This document shows positions 25,765-35,100 of a DNA stretch of 64,000 nt, one piece after another; positions within the stretch are counted from its first letter, which is position 1, and each line of letters starts with the position of its first letter. The notes under the pieces were generated by a model, which saw only the letters and a program-made list of their open reading frames with translations, searched no databases and was not told the DNA's origin. The DNA comes from Bacteroidales bacterium. Lineage in GTDB: Bacteria; Bacteroidota; Bacteroidia; Bacteroidales; UBA932. The stretch lies in contig JAFUDV010000013.1 of NCBI GenBank assembly GCA_017464245.1, positions 32,423 to 96,422 of the forward strand. Reading direction: 5' to 3'. The translations under genes were made by a program, and so were the position numbers.

Positions 25765-27501
25765 ATGGGCATCACGGAACGCAAATGGACCGTCCATGAG
25801 CCGGGAGATCCGGAGAAAGTGGGACGGCTGGCGACGGAGCTCGGCGTGGACCGGGTTCTGGCGGAGCTGCTGGTCCAGCGCGGCGTGGAAACCTTCGAGC
25901 AGGCGCGGCGGTTCTTCCGTCCGTCCCTCCAGGATCTCCACGACCCGTTCCTGATGAAGGACATGGACAAGGCCGTGGAACGGCTCCACGAAGCCATCAC
26001 CCGGGGGCAGAAGGTCCTCGTGTACGGCGACTACGACGTGGACGGCACCACCGCCGTCGCCCTGGTCTATTCCTTCGTCCGCCGTTTCACCAAGAGAGTC
26101 GATTATTACATCCCCGACCGCTATGACGAGGGTTACGGCCTCTCCTACAAAGGTTTGGACTGGGCGTCGGACAACGGCGTGGACCTCCTCATCACCCTGG
26201 ACTGCGGCATCAAGGCCATCGAGAAGGTGGAGTACGCCCGGAGCAAGGGCATCGACGTGATTATCTGCGACCATCACCTTCCGGAGGACGCGCTCCCGGC
26301 CGCCGTGGCGGTACTGGACCCCAAGCGGGAGGACGACCATTATCCGTTCGACGACCTGTGCGGCTGCGGCGTGGGCTTCAAGTTCGTCCAGGGCTATTCC
26401 CGGAAGTACAACATCGACTTCGAGACCCTCGAGCCCCTGCTGGACCTGCAGGTGGTCTCCATCGCTTCCGACCTCGTGTCCATGGTGGGGGAGAACCGCG
26501 TCCTCGCGCACTTCGGCCTCAAGCGGCTCAACGAGAACCCCCGGAAGGGCCTTCTCGCGATGATCAACCTCGCGAAGCTGGAACCCGGGCATGTGGGCAT
26601 CGACGACATCGTGTTCAAGATCGGCCCGCGCATCAACGCCGCCGGCCGGATGGAGTCCGGCAAACTGGCCGTGGAACTCCTGACCGCGATGGACGACCGC
26701 TCGGCCTTCCTGATCGGCGAGAAGATCAACGACAACAACAACGAGCGCAAGAACATCGACCGGGAAATCACCCAGGAAGCCCTGCAGATGGTGGCCGACG
26801 GCACCGCCCTGGAGACGGAGAACGTCACGATCGTCTATAACCCCACCTGGAACAAGGGCGTCGTGGGCATCGTCGCCTCCCGCCTCGTGGAGGCCTACTA
26901 CAAGCCCACGGTCGTGCTCACCAAGTCCAACGGTTTCGTCACCGGCTCCGCCCGCAGCGTCGCCGGATTCGACCTGTATGCCTCCATCGAGAGCTGCGCG
27001 GACCTGCTGGAGAACTTCGGCGGCCATGTCTATGCGGCCGGCCTCACGATGAAGGAGGAGAACCTGGAGGAATTCTGCCGCCGGATGAACGCCTTCGTCT
27101 CCGGCAACATCACCAAGCAGGAACTCACCCCGGTCGTGGACATCGACTTCCGCCTGGACTTCTCCCAGATCACGCCCAAGTTCTTCCGCATCCTCAAGCA
27201 GTTCCAGCCCTTCGGCCCCGGCAACGCGAACCCGGTCTTCCTGACCGAGGACGTCTATGACGCCGGCAACGGCCGCAAGGTGGGCGCCGGCGGCGTGCAC
27301 CTCAAGCTGGACCTCATGCAGGAATCCCAGCCCTACCGCCAGATCCCGGCCATCGGCTTCAACATGGCCGATTTCTACGACCACATCAAGGCCGGCAACC
27401 CCATCGACGTGTGCTACTCCATCGTCGAGAACTTCTACCGCGGCTCCTCGACTCTCCAGCTGAGACTCAAGGACATGCGGGAACGGGATGAACTGATCTG
27501 A
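25765..27501 (+). CDS. recJ: Single-stranded-DNA-specific 5'-3' exonuclease RecJ
   Basis: 578 residues, the usual length. DHH-family motifs: DYDVDGTTA (89 onward), LDCGIKA, CDHHLPED (the DHH motif) and the GCGVGFKF segment; the DHHA1 half contains RINAAGRMESGKLAVELL and the GSARSVAGFDLYASIESC..GGHVYAAGLT signature (SGR-like and GGH motifs), then an OB-like C-terminus with FQPFGPGNANPVF. RecJ degrades 5'-ended single strands in recombination and mismatch repair, using two metals bound by the DHH aspartates. Transcribed alone; the accessory region starts right after it. Confidence 0.94.
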   Translation: MGITERKWTVHEPGDPEKVGRLATELGVDRVLAELLVQRGVETFEQARRFFRPSLQDLHDPFLMKDMDKAVERLHEAITRGQKVLVYGDYDVDGTTAVALVYSFVRRFTKRVDYYIPDRYDEGYGLSYKGLDWASDNGVDLLITLDCGIKAIEKVEYARSKGIDVIICDHHLPEDALPAAVAVLDPKREDDHYPFDDLCGCGVGFKFVQGYSRKYNIDFETLEPLLDLQVVSIASDLVSMVGENRVLAHFGLKRLNENPRKGLLAMINLAKLEPGHVGIDDIVFKIGPRINAAGRMESGKLAVELLTAMDDRSAFLIGEKINDNNNERKNIDREITQEALQMVADGTALETENVTIVYNPTWNKGVVGIVASRLVEAYYKPTVVLTKSNGFVTGSARSVAGFDLYASIESCADLLENFGGHVYAAGLTMKEENLEEFCRRMNAFVSGNITKQELTPVVDIDFRLDFSQITPKFFRILKQFQPFGPGNANPVFLTEDVYDAGNGRKVGAGGVHLKLDLMQESQPYRQIPAIGFNMADFYDHIKAGNPIDVCYSIVENFYRGSSTLQLRLKDMRERDELI

Positions 27502-27558
27502 TTCCTCCGGAATAGACTGATCTTCTGTTGGTGCGTACAGGGACTATCCGTCCTGCTT

Positions 27559-27719
27559 GGCGCAGGTCCCCCGGTTTGGGGGCGCAGGTGTGATTTTATG
27601 CTCAACCTGCGCCACCATAGGCCACAGAAGCGCGAATCGCGGCGCCGGTCCCCACCCTTTTTCCTCACCTGCGCCAATAATGCAACGTACCTGTACCACC
27701 CCCAAAGCACACCTGCGCC
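27559..27719. repeat. Cluster of five copies of the 9-mer GGCGCAGGT in both orientations
   Basis: Forward copies lie at 27559-27567 and 27581-27589; reverse copies (ACCTGCGCC) at 27605-27613, 27667-27675 and 27711-27719. The cluster sits between recJ and the broken end of the orphan Rhs fragment. It could form hairpins, or mark a recombination junction. Confidence 0.6.
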
Positions 27720-28345
27720 GCAGTTGACAGATACTTATACTTCCGCGCTTCGAAGTCGTAGAACGGGAATGACGGCAGTGTCGCATCCTTCTCTTTCCCG
27801 CCGTAGCGATAATCGAGACCGGGGTTCACGCCCGTCGCGGCAGCGTTGAACTCGCTTCCGAAGGGAGTGTAGTCGTTCGTCTGCTCCACAGTCCCGGTGG
27901 CATCCGCTACCGCGCGGATGTTCCCCTGGTGGTCCGTGATGTAGAAGTGCAGGCTGCCGTCCGTGGCATCGATGTAGCCGCCCTCGAAAAGAACCGTCTT
28001 CAGCTGGTTGTCCTCGAATATCAGGTTGCCGATGTATTCGGTGAAATGTTCGACGGAAAGCGGAATGCCATTCTCCCGGTAAGTCCATCTCTTCCGGCGA
28101 AGTTTCACACCGTCAGCCGCATAGCCGTAGGAAGCGTTGTGCCGAAGGACGTTATACGTCTCGTTTTCCTGATGGCCGGACTGGATGTATGAGGGCAGCC
28201 CCAGAAGGTTGTAGCGGAGGGTCTTTCCGGTCTGTTCGAAGTCTCCGAGCAGGTTGTGGTAATCCTTGTGGAGATAGAGGATCATAATTGCTGAGTGTCT
28301 GTTCTTTTCAATAAACAATAAGTGCCTCGTTCGGGAAATATCCAC
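27665..28345 (-). pseudogene. Orphan Rhs/YD-repeat fragment (displaced core without its tip)
   Basis: A 226-codon frame whose middle (from RYNLLGLPS to SFPFYDFEAR) is almost identical to residues about 745-905 of the large Rhs protein at 28729-32169. The N-terminal 42 codons have no counterpart in that protein. After DFEAR the match stops just before the ARMYNPAYARF part of the core, and the frame runs into unrelated sequence ending LHYWRR. There is no DPxG junction and no toxin tip. This is the pattern of an orphan Rhs module left by duplication or tip exchange. Expression is doubtful; it may serve as a recombination donor. Confidence 0.75.
27742..28218. repeat. 477-bp direct repeat, copy 1 (orphan Rhs core)
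   Basis: Bases 27742-28218 match 29454-29930 at a constant offset of 1712 bp with only scattered mismatches, by eye above 95% identity. The near-identity suggests recent duplication or continuing gene conversion. Confidence 0.85.
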
Positions 28346-28355
28346 TTGGGGAACA

Positions 28356-28751
28356 TTACCTAATAAACCGATGGATTTTGTTTAATAATAATAACATAAC
28401 CCATGCTGCTAATGGAACGATAAAAAAAATATATGCTTTTTTAAATGGCGCAGTTAGCAGAAAGACCATGGCATTCAAGACAATTAAAACAACAGCCTTT
28501 AAAATAGGATAATCATTTCGTGCAAGTTTATACCGCCAGCGATTATCATCTAAAGACGAAAAGACTTCAATTCCCAGATGACATATCGCTGACATACTCA
28601 TCAAACAGGCACTCTTATAGCAGCACATTATAAAAGAGTTATCCTCCAATAGCCATAAAATAATAGCCAATCCAAGGATGAGCGCTATTTCCAGAAGCAG
28701 TATCTTTTGTATAAAACGTCTACTGGCGCTATTTATTCCTTCTTCCTTCAT
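28356..28751 (-). CDS. Small four-helix membrane protein, candidate immunity protein of the Rhs tip
   Basis: 131 residues from the ATG at 28751 (the frame extends to a TTG at 28772). Four hydrophobic segments are visible: ILLLEIALILGLAIILWLL, a CCYKSACLMSMSAICHLGI stretch, AVVLIVLNAMVFLLTA and AYIFFIVPLAAWVMLLLL. There is no recognisable family. It overlaps the 3' end of the Rhs gene by 23 bp and is markedly AT-rich, unlike the Rhs core. A small gene directly after a polymorphic toxin tip is usually its immunity gene, so that role is inferred from position alone; a membrane immunity protein would suit a membrane-active toxin. Confidence 0.5.
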   Translation of the reverse strand: MKEEGINSASRRFIQKILLLEIALILGLAIILWLLEDNSFIMCCYKSACLMSMSAICHLGIEVFSSLDDNRWRYKLARNDYPILKAVVLIVLNAMVFLLTAPFKKAYIFFIVPLAAWVMLLLLNKIHRFIR

Positions 28752-31700
28752 TATAAAGCAGAGAGTCTTCAAAAACAGACAAAATAAAGTCAGTGGCAGC
28801 GCTTACTTCTGATTTTCTCTTATCACCATAGGTTTCTATTTTGTTCTTAGCTTTTTCCACTTCGGCTTGTCTAGACGCTTTAGGATTATTACCTCTAGCG
28901 ATTCTTTCAGCGCGGTCGAGTCGATTCTCAAGTGTCCTCAACTCTCGTTTACCTCGACTACTGGCTTGTTTTGCTGACTTTGCAGCAGATCCAAACAGAG
29001 AAGAACCTCCACCAATTGCAGCATCAGTAAGGGTTTCTTCAAATGAAACACTTCCTTCCGATGCATATTGTTTTACAATACTTTCCGCACCACTGACAGC
29101 CGCCTCGGTCAATGCCTCACCAGCTACCACAGCTGCTTTACCGAGATCAGCCAGTGCCTTCACCTGCCTAACTTTTGATACGAGACCTGCGCCCACCGCA
29201 CCAGCACCTGCGGAAATAATAACGGATTTTACATCTATCTTATACCATTTCTCGCCTTGAATAAGATTTCCGCCAACTTGAGTAACAATATCCAGTCCTG
29301 CGCCCACTACCGCTCCTACAACCTGGGGAGAATTCCCCTCCGGATCCACCATATTCACCGGATCATTCGCACAATACGCATACGGACTGACGCTGTAATA
29401 CTTCTCGCACAGCGGGTCCATCGTTGTGAAGCGGGCATAGGCGGGATTGTACATCCGCGCTTCGAAGTCGTAGAACGGGAATGACGGCAGCGTCGCGTCC
29501 TTCTCTTTCCCGCCGTAGCGATGGTCGAGACCGGGGTTCACGCCCGTCGCGGCAGACTCGAACTCGCTTCCGAAGGGAGTGTAGTCGTTCGTCTGCTCCA
29601 CAGTCCCGGTGGCATCCGCTACCGCGCGGATGTTCCCCTGGTGGTCCGTGATGTAGAAGTGACGACTGCCGTCCGTGGCATCGATGTAGCCGCCCTCGAA
29701 AAGAACCGTCTTTAACTGATTGTCTTCGAATATCAGGTTGCCGATGTATTCGGTGAAATGTTCGACGGAAAGCGGAATGCCGTTCTCCCGGTATGTCCAT
29801 CTCTTCCGGCGAAGTTTCACACCGTCAGCCGCATAGCCGTAGGAAGCGTTGTACCGAAGGACGTTATACGTCTCGTTTTCCTGATGGCCGGACTGCATGT
29901 ATGAGGGCAGCCCCAGCAGGTTGTAGCGGATAGCCTTCACGCCCCGGTTGTTGTCGTAAGAAAGGCGCCCCGCCACGTCATAGGCCAATACACGTGGATT
30001 CATCTCATAATAGGACGGAGGATTGAACACGGACGGATCGCCAAACGGGCCGGTACCGCCTCCGGTGGCGATCGATCCGACCCGGACAAGCCGGTTCCCG
30101 TCATACTGAAAACTGTTGCCACCGCCGTCCGCCCCCCGGCGTTCCGTCCGGTTTCCATGCGCATCGTAGGCGTAGGTCTCGGAGAACGCCCCTTCTCCTG
30201 CCGGTCCGGCATAGTCCGACGCGACCAGCCGGGAGAGGTTGTCGTACCCGAAGTCGTACCGATGTAGCGTATCCGTCCCAGACGACTGCCAGTCCATGCC
30301 GCTGATGTTGCCGGCCCACTGCGGCATGTTGCCTCCGGTGACGGGACGGACGTTATTGTAATACAACCGCTGCGTGAACGCCCCGCCGGTATCCGCATCG
30401 TCCGTCGCCCCGACGGATATCCCCGTCAGCCAGGAACGGACGTTGTAGGCATAGCGCGTTTTCAAGCGCGGTTCTCCGTTACGAAGATCCATGGCCAGCC
30501 GCCCGGCGTCGTCATACCGCCGGTCCGCAATCAGCACGGAATCGCCGTAGTTCCAGCGATGCCTCGTCTCCAGGGGGCGGCTCCAAAGGTCGTAAGTATA
30601 GGAGTATTCTTCCCGCCTCGGATTCCCCGAGCCCGGGTGATGGACCAGTGTCCGGCCCGCCACCTCGCCGGTGAAGCGGTAGGACAGCTGTTCCTGCTCC
30701 ATCCCGCCGGTGTGGGTCGCCCGGCGCGTCTCCACCGGTTGTCCCTTTTCATCGTACCAGTAGACTTCCCAAAGGAACATCTGGGAAGGGTTTTCCCATG
30801 CGGACGGATTGAACAATTCATGCGAATGGCCGGGCAGGTTCAGCACCCGCAGCAGCCTTCCGGTCCGCATCCCGGTGACGTTCGCATAGGCGTTCTCCAC
30901 CCCGGTCCGGATCTGTGCCGTGTCCAGCTGTCGGAACAGGGAATCCTGCGGAACTGCCCGGGGGAAAGAGTAATCGTCATAGTAGTCCACCTCCAACACC
31001 GTAGGTTCCGTCAGTGCAATCCCTTTCGCGAAGTAGCCGAAGAGGCTGGTGTCCCGCATGGAGGGCCAGTCCCTTTCCGCAAGCACGAAACGGTCCGGGA
31101 TGGATGCCGCCGCGGAATCGAAGTCGTTCCGGCAGGTCCCCCGGACACATTCCCGGCCGTGACGGTCTCCCAGCACGAAGCGGACCCGGCCCGCTTCGCG
31201 GTCGTCCGGTCCTTCTTCCAATACCGGGCGGTCGTTCTTGTCGTAGGCGTAACGGATCCAGCCACATCCGGGAAGGCGTTTGGCGATGCAGCGGCCCCTT
31301 TCATCGTACCCGTACAGGTACGCGTACCGGCGCATGGCGGTACTCGTGGCGGAGGAATAGTCCTGAAGGCCGCTTCCGGCAAGCGCTGATGACAGCAGCG
31401 GCGGCAGGACGGCCTGCAGGCGGCCGCCTTCATCGTAGAGGTAGTAGGTGTCCAGATACCGTTCCGAGCCGGTTGCATCCCGGTTCACCTGCCGGGAGAG
31501 CACGGTCTGCCCAAGCAGGTCCTTGAATGTCAGGACAGTCCGCCCGTCTTCATCCTCGGACCGGTCCACGGTCAGCGATCCCGGAGCCCAGATGCCGTCC
31601 CGGCGGACCGTCACCAGCGTGTCCAAGGTGGGATACACCGTATAGAAGCGGCGGCAGAGAAGGCTGTCTCCGTTTCCGTCCCCGTTGGTCAGATAGCCGG

Positions 31701-32169
31701 CACGGGCCCGCCTCCCGGCCTGTGCCCAGACGGCACCGGGCCCGGCCTGGGAGCGCACGCGGTCCAGCGGGGAACCGTCGTACTCCGTCTCCGACCATAC
31801 ACGGCCGTCTCCATACACGGATGCCGCACGCTGCAGGAGCGTCTGGCGGGACACAAACTGCCCGTTGTTCTCCGAAATCCCGGCCGGAAGCCAGGTGCGC
31901 CACGGCCGGCCGCAGTCGTCATATTCCTTCAGATCCACCAGGTCCGTGCCCGTTTCAGCACTGTCCACGCGGACCGTCTGCTCCGGGCGGCCCAGGCCGT
32001 CGAAGTAGGAGACCTCGCGGCGCGACGTGGCGTTGTCCGGTTCCGTGTATTCCGTTCTCATGATATAGTTCCTGCCCGGTTCCTGGGCCTCCAGAGTTGT
32101 CGGGAGAAATGCTGCAATTATCAAGCCAGCAAGGCTTTCCAGCATGATTGAATGTCTTGTCTGCTGCAT
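28729..32169 (-). CDS. Rhs/YD-repeat protein with DUF6443-like N-terminus and variable C-terminal tip
   Basis: 1146 residues. A signal peptide (about 1-28) precedes a DUF6443-like start (NYIMRTEY, SYFDGLGRPEQTV), then many YD-type repeats (YDDCGRPWRTW, YLYDEGGRLQAV, YAYDAHGNRTE). The Rhs core signature is DHQGNIRAVADATGTVEQTNDYTPFGSEF..YGGKEKD..FYDFEARMYNPAYARFTTMDPLCEKYYSVSPYAY, closing with NMVDPEGN at about 942. The last 200 residues are a distinct tip: a Gly/Ala-rich stretch, then a charged helical end (RELRTLENRLDRAERIA). Rhs proteins form a beta-cocoon enclosing the tip. The tip matches no toxin family I recognise. The core is GC-rich, the tip AT-rich, as expected for exchangeable tips. 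Confidence 0.9.
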   Translation of the reverse strand: MQQTRHSIMLESLAGLIIAAFLPTTLEAQEPGRNYIMRTEYTEPDNATSRREVSYFDGLGRPEQTVRVDSAETGTDLVDLKEYDDCGRPWRTWLPAGISENNGQFVSRQTLLQRAASVYGDGRVWSETEYDGSPLDRVRSQAGPGAVWAQAGRRARAGYLTNGDGNGDSLLCRRFYTVYPTLDTLVTVRRDGIWAPGSLTVDRSEDEDGRTVLTFKDLLGQTVLSRQVNRDATGSERYLDTYYLYDEGGRLQAVLPPLLSSALAGSGLQDYSSATSTAMRRYAYLYGYDERGRCIAKRLPGCGWIRYAYDKNDRPVLEEGPDDREAGRVRFVLGDRHGRECVRGTCRNDFDSAAASIPDRFVLAERDWPSMRDTSLFGYFAKGIALTEPTVLEVDYYDDYSFPRAVPQDSLFRQLDTAQIRTGVENAYANVTGMRTGRLLRVLNLPGHSHELFNPSAWENPSQMFLWEVYWYDEKGQPVETRRATHTGGMEQEQLSYRFTGEVAGRTLVHHPGSGNPRREEYSYTYDLWSRPLETRHRWNYGDSVLIADRRYDDAGRLAMDLRNGEPRLKTRYAYNVRSWLTGISVGATDDADTGGAFTQRLYYNNVRPVTGGNMPQWAGNISGMDWQSSGTDTLHRYDFGYDNLSRLVASDYAGPAGEGAFSETYAYDAHGNRTERRGADGGGNSFQYDGNRLVRVGSIATGGGTGPFGDPSVFNPPSYYEMNPRVLAYDVAGRLSYDNNRGVKAIRYNLLGLPSYMQSGHQENETYNVLRYNASYGYAADGVKLRRKRWTYRENGIPLSVEHFTEYIGNLIFEDNQLKTVLFEGGYIDATDGSRHFYITDHQGNIRAVADATGTVEQTNDYTPFGSEFESAATGVNPGLDHRYGGKEKDATLPSFPFYDFEARMYNPAYARFTTMDPLCEKYYSVSPYAYCANDPVNMVDPEGNSPQVVGAVVGAGLDIVTQVGGNLIQGEKWYKIDVKSVIISAGAGAVGAGLVSKVRQVKALADLGKAAVVAGEALTEAAVSGAESIVKQYASEGSVSFEETLTDAAIGGGSSLFGSAAKSAKQASSRGKRELRTLENRLDRAERIARGNNPKASRQAEVEKAKNKIETYGDKRKSEVSAATDFILSVFEDSLLYNEGRRNK
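29454..29930. repeat. 477-bp direct repeat, copy 2 (core of the intact Rhs gene)
   Basis: Partner of 27742-28218. It covers the last core repeats of the Rhs gene up to the DFEAR motif just before the tip junction. Confidence 0.85.
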
Positions 32170-32172
32170 GGC

Positions 32173-35100
32173 TTACCTGTTTTGGTAGTTGTAGGTGTAT
32201 TCCGCCACTTTCTTCCCCTCGTTATCGGTCACTCGGACCAGGCGGCCAAGTCCGTCATATTCATAGCTTTCCGTGACGCCCCGGGCGTCCGTCCGGCTCC
32301 TCAGGTTTCCGTCCGGCCACCATGTGCAGGTCTCCGGCTGCACGCCGTCCGCGTAGATCCGCACTTCGTCGAAGGGGGCTCCCCCGGCACACAGCGTGTA
32401 GGTATCCGTCGTATTGACCCCGAAGGGCATCCGCTCGTAGACCCATTCCCCGTTCCGCTTCACGCGGCGGTCCATCGTGTAGGTCCGGTCGGGGTTCAGG
32501 ACGAGGTGAACCATCGTCTGTGCCGTCTGGGACTTTGCGCTTTGGAAACCGTCCGCCGTATCTCCCGTATCCTCGAAACTGAAATGGGCGCACTCGACTT
32601 CATCCCGGACATGGACATAATCCGCGTCGCCCCAGTAAGTCAGGCTCAGGTAGCCCCGAAGCAGTTTCCCGTTCGGATCGATGATCACGACCGGGTTCAG
32701 GGAATCGTGACCGGGATGGTCGCCGACGACCCCGGTGGCTACCGGAGAATGGAGGACCGGAATGACGGGCAGGAAGACTCCTTCCCTCGTTGACAAGGAG
32801 AGGAAATGCTGTCCCGCCGGCAACGGGAAGGTGCATGTATAGATGGGCGTGATGCCTCCTGTGGATGTGGGAACCGGGCAGTGGAACGACAGCAGGCTGT
32901 CCCCGTCGAACCGGCCCCAGATATCCCGCTCGTCTCCGGCGTCGAACCAGATGTTCACCGTCACGGGACCGTCCGCCACGGTCGTGAAACTGTTGCCGTA
33001 GAAGCGGTCGTGCAGGTCGGACAGGTCTTCTTCCTCCGTCACCCGAGCCTGTTCGGACCAGATGCGGCTCCTCTCCTTCCGTTCGGCTCCGACGAAAACG
33101 CCCCTCAGGTGCGTGCTGTCCCGGTCCCAGGTATAACAGGACTCGGTCCCGTCCGGAGTCGCAGATCGCAGCAGATTGCTGTGTGCGTCGTAATCCAGAT
33201 AGCGGACGAGAGGCGGTCCGTAGGCATCGTCCACTGTGATTCCATCGTAGAGCACCGTGAAATCCGGAAGCCCCGTCGGGGTAGCCTTGAACCGTTCTGA
33301 AGGAACATAGTCTCCCGGAGCCCCGCCCTGTTTCCAGGTCACCAGTTCGGCCTCCGACACCGTCCCGCCAAAGGACCTGACGTGCTCGACCGGAAGCCCA
33401 TGACGGCCCGATGTGGACATGGCGGCATAGACCGGGCTGTCAGGATAATTGCCCGGATAGGTATAGAAGTCGCTTACCGTATGGTTCCCCGACGTGCGGG
33501 TCTCCGACGTCAGGTTGCGGTGGGAGTCGTAGGTGTAGTCGGTAATCTCAGCGTGCGACGTATTCCTATCGAAGTAGGATATGACAGTTTTCCGAAACAG
33601 TTTAGGATGGAAGGCGTACAACTTTATATATGAGAGTCGCATTACCAGTCCTGAACAAGGGAAGCGCCAATCGACGGCTCGAATGAAATCTCCGGGAGTA
33701 TAGGCATGCTCAAGGTTTTCGAATTGGACAAGCAATCCGGACGAATCGTAACTTTTCACGCTTTTCAGGAGGCCGCGAAACAGTTGTCGCGAGGTGAATG
33801 CATCATCCAGACATGTGTTTTCCAATGTTTCGTATCGTTGAGCAGGCAGTTCATCGCTACATGCTACCGAGTCATGGTTCGTATATGCAAACTCGATACG
33901 AGATCCATCAGACCTGATCTCCTTGACAAGCGAGTAGGTAACATTGTTCCCATCCGTTGTGGATAATATGTACAAAGGTCTTTCGGAATAAATATCATAC
34001 CAGTGGTCCACACTCTTATCAATAAAAAAGGGAAAGCCAAACATTGTTGTCGTCTGTGGTGCGATAATCTTACCTTCTGTTCGGAAAAGGGGAATCCCGG
34101 ATAGAATGCCCGAAGATTGCCCTCCATCAGTATAATTAAATCGTCGCACTTCTTCGTGCTCTCCCTCTACATCAATAAGTTTACGTATACGCAATCCGCC
34201 AGCCAGCCCAGATGAGTTTTCCAGGGAAAAGGGGAATCGCGAAGCAATCTTCCCGTACTGATGCGCTTCGTATTCGAATTCTGTATAACCACCCGTTGGA
34301 TAAGTCAGACGAGTCAGAATTTCCGCCTTCATCAAAACAGTATCGACCTGTTGCTTCAATTCGTTGATCCTTACCGTATCTGCGACAGTTTGGCCCAGTG
34401 TTATTCCATTGTAGTATCCCCAAGAATCAACTTGCTTGGAATTATACCCCGGCAGCTTCAATGTATTGTACGTCATTGAATAAGCCTTCACATTAGATGA
34501 GCCGTTTATAATAGAGACCCTTTTGAGACAGAGACGTTCCGACTCGGAATTATCATAGTTAAAGGTTATTTCATGCCTTCCCAATAATACGATCCTACTC
34601 AAACATCGGTAGCGATCCATTGATTTGATATAGTCATAACTCAATTGCTCGAAATTCTGCGCATCATGCTCAAGGCAATTGAATGCCCTGCTCCTAAATT
34701 CTTGATATGTATACTCATATCCCAATTCACTGGAAGTGGAAGGCAAGAATAATATGCTCTCATTAGAACAGGATGTTTTGATGGTTGAGAGATAGGACGG
34801 AACCAGGAATGAAAAAGAGACGTTCCCGTGAAACGCAGGATTAAACGTGTCAATAATCACATGGTCAATTGTTTCTCCATGAAAAGGCTCATGCCAGTTT
34901 TCTACGCGATGGCAGTCGGACTTGACGACCGGAACGAACGCGGATCTTGAATAAGTAAAACTGATTGTTTCTCCGTCTGGGCGCACAATCTTAGTCAGCA
35001 TCCAGGTATTTGCCGTTCCAACAGGATTCCAACTGTCCTTTGAACGTGTCACAACACTGAATTCGATGGCGCTCTGACTGCCTCCAAAATAGTATTTGGT

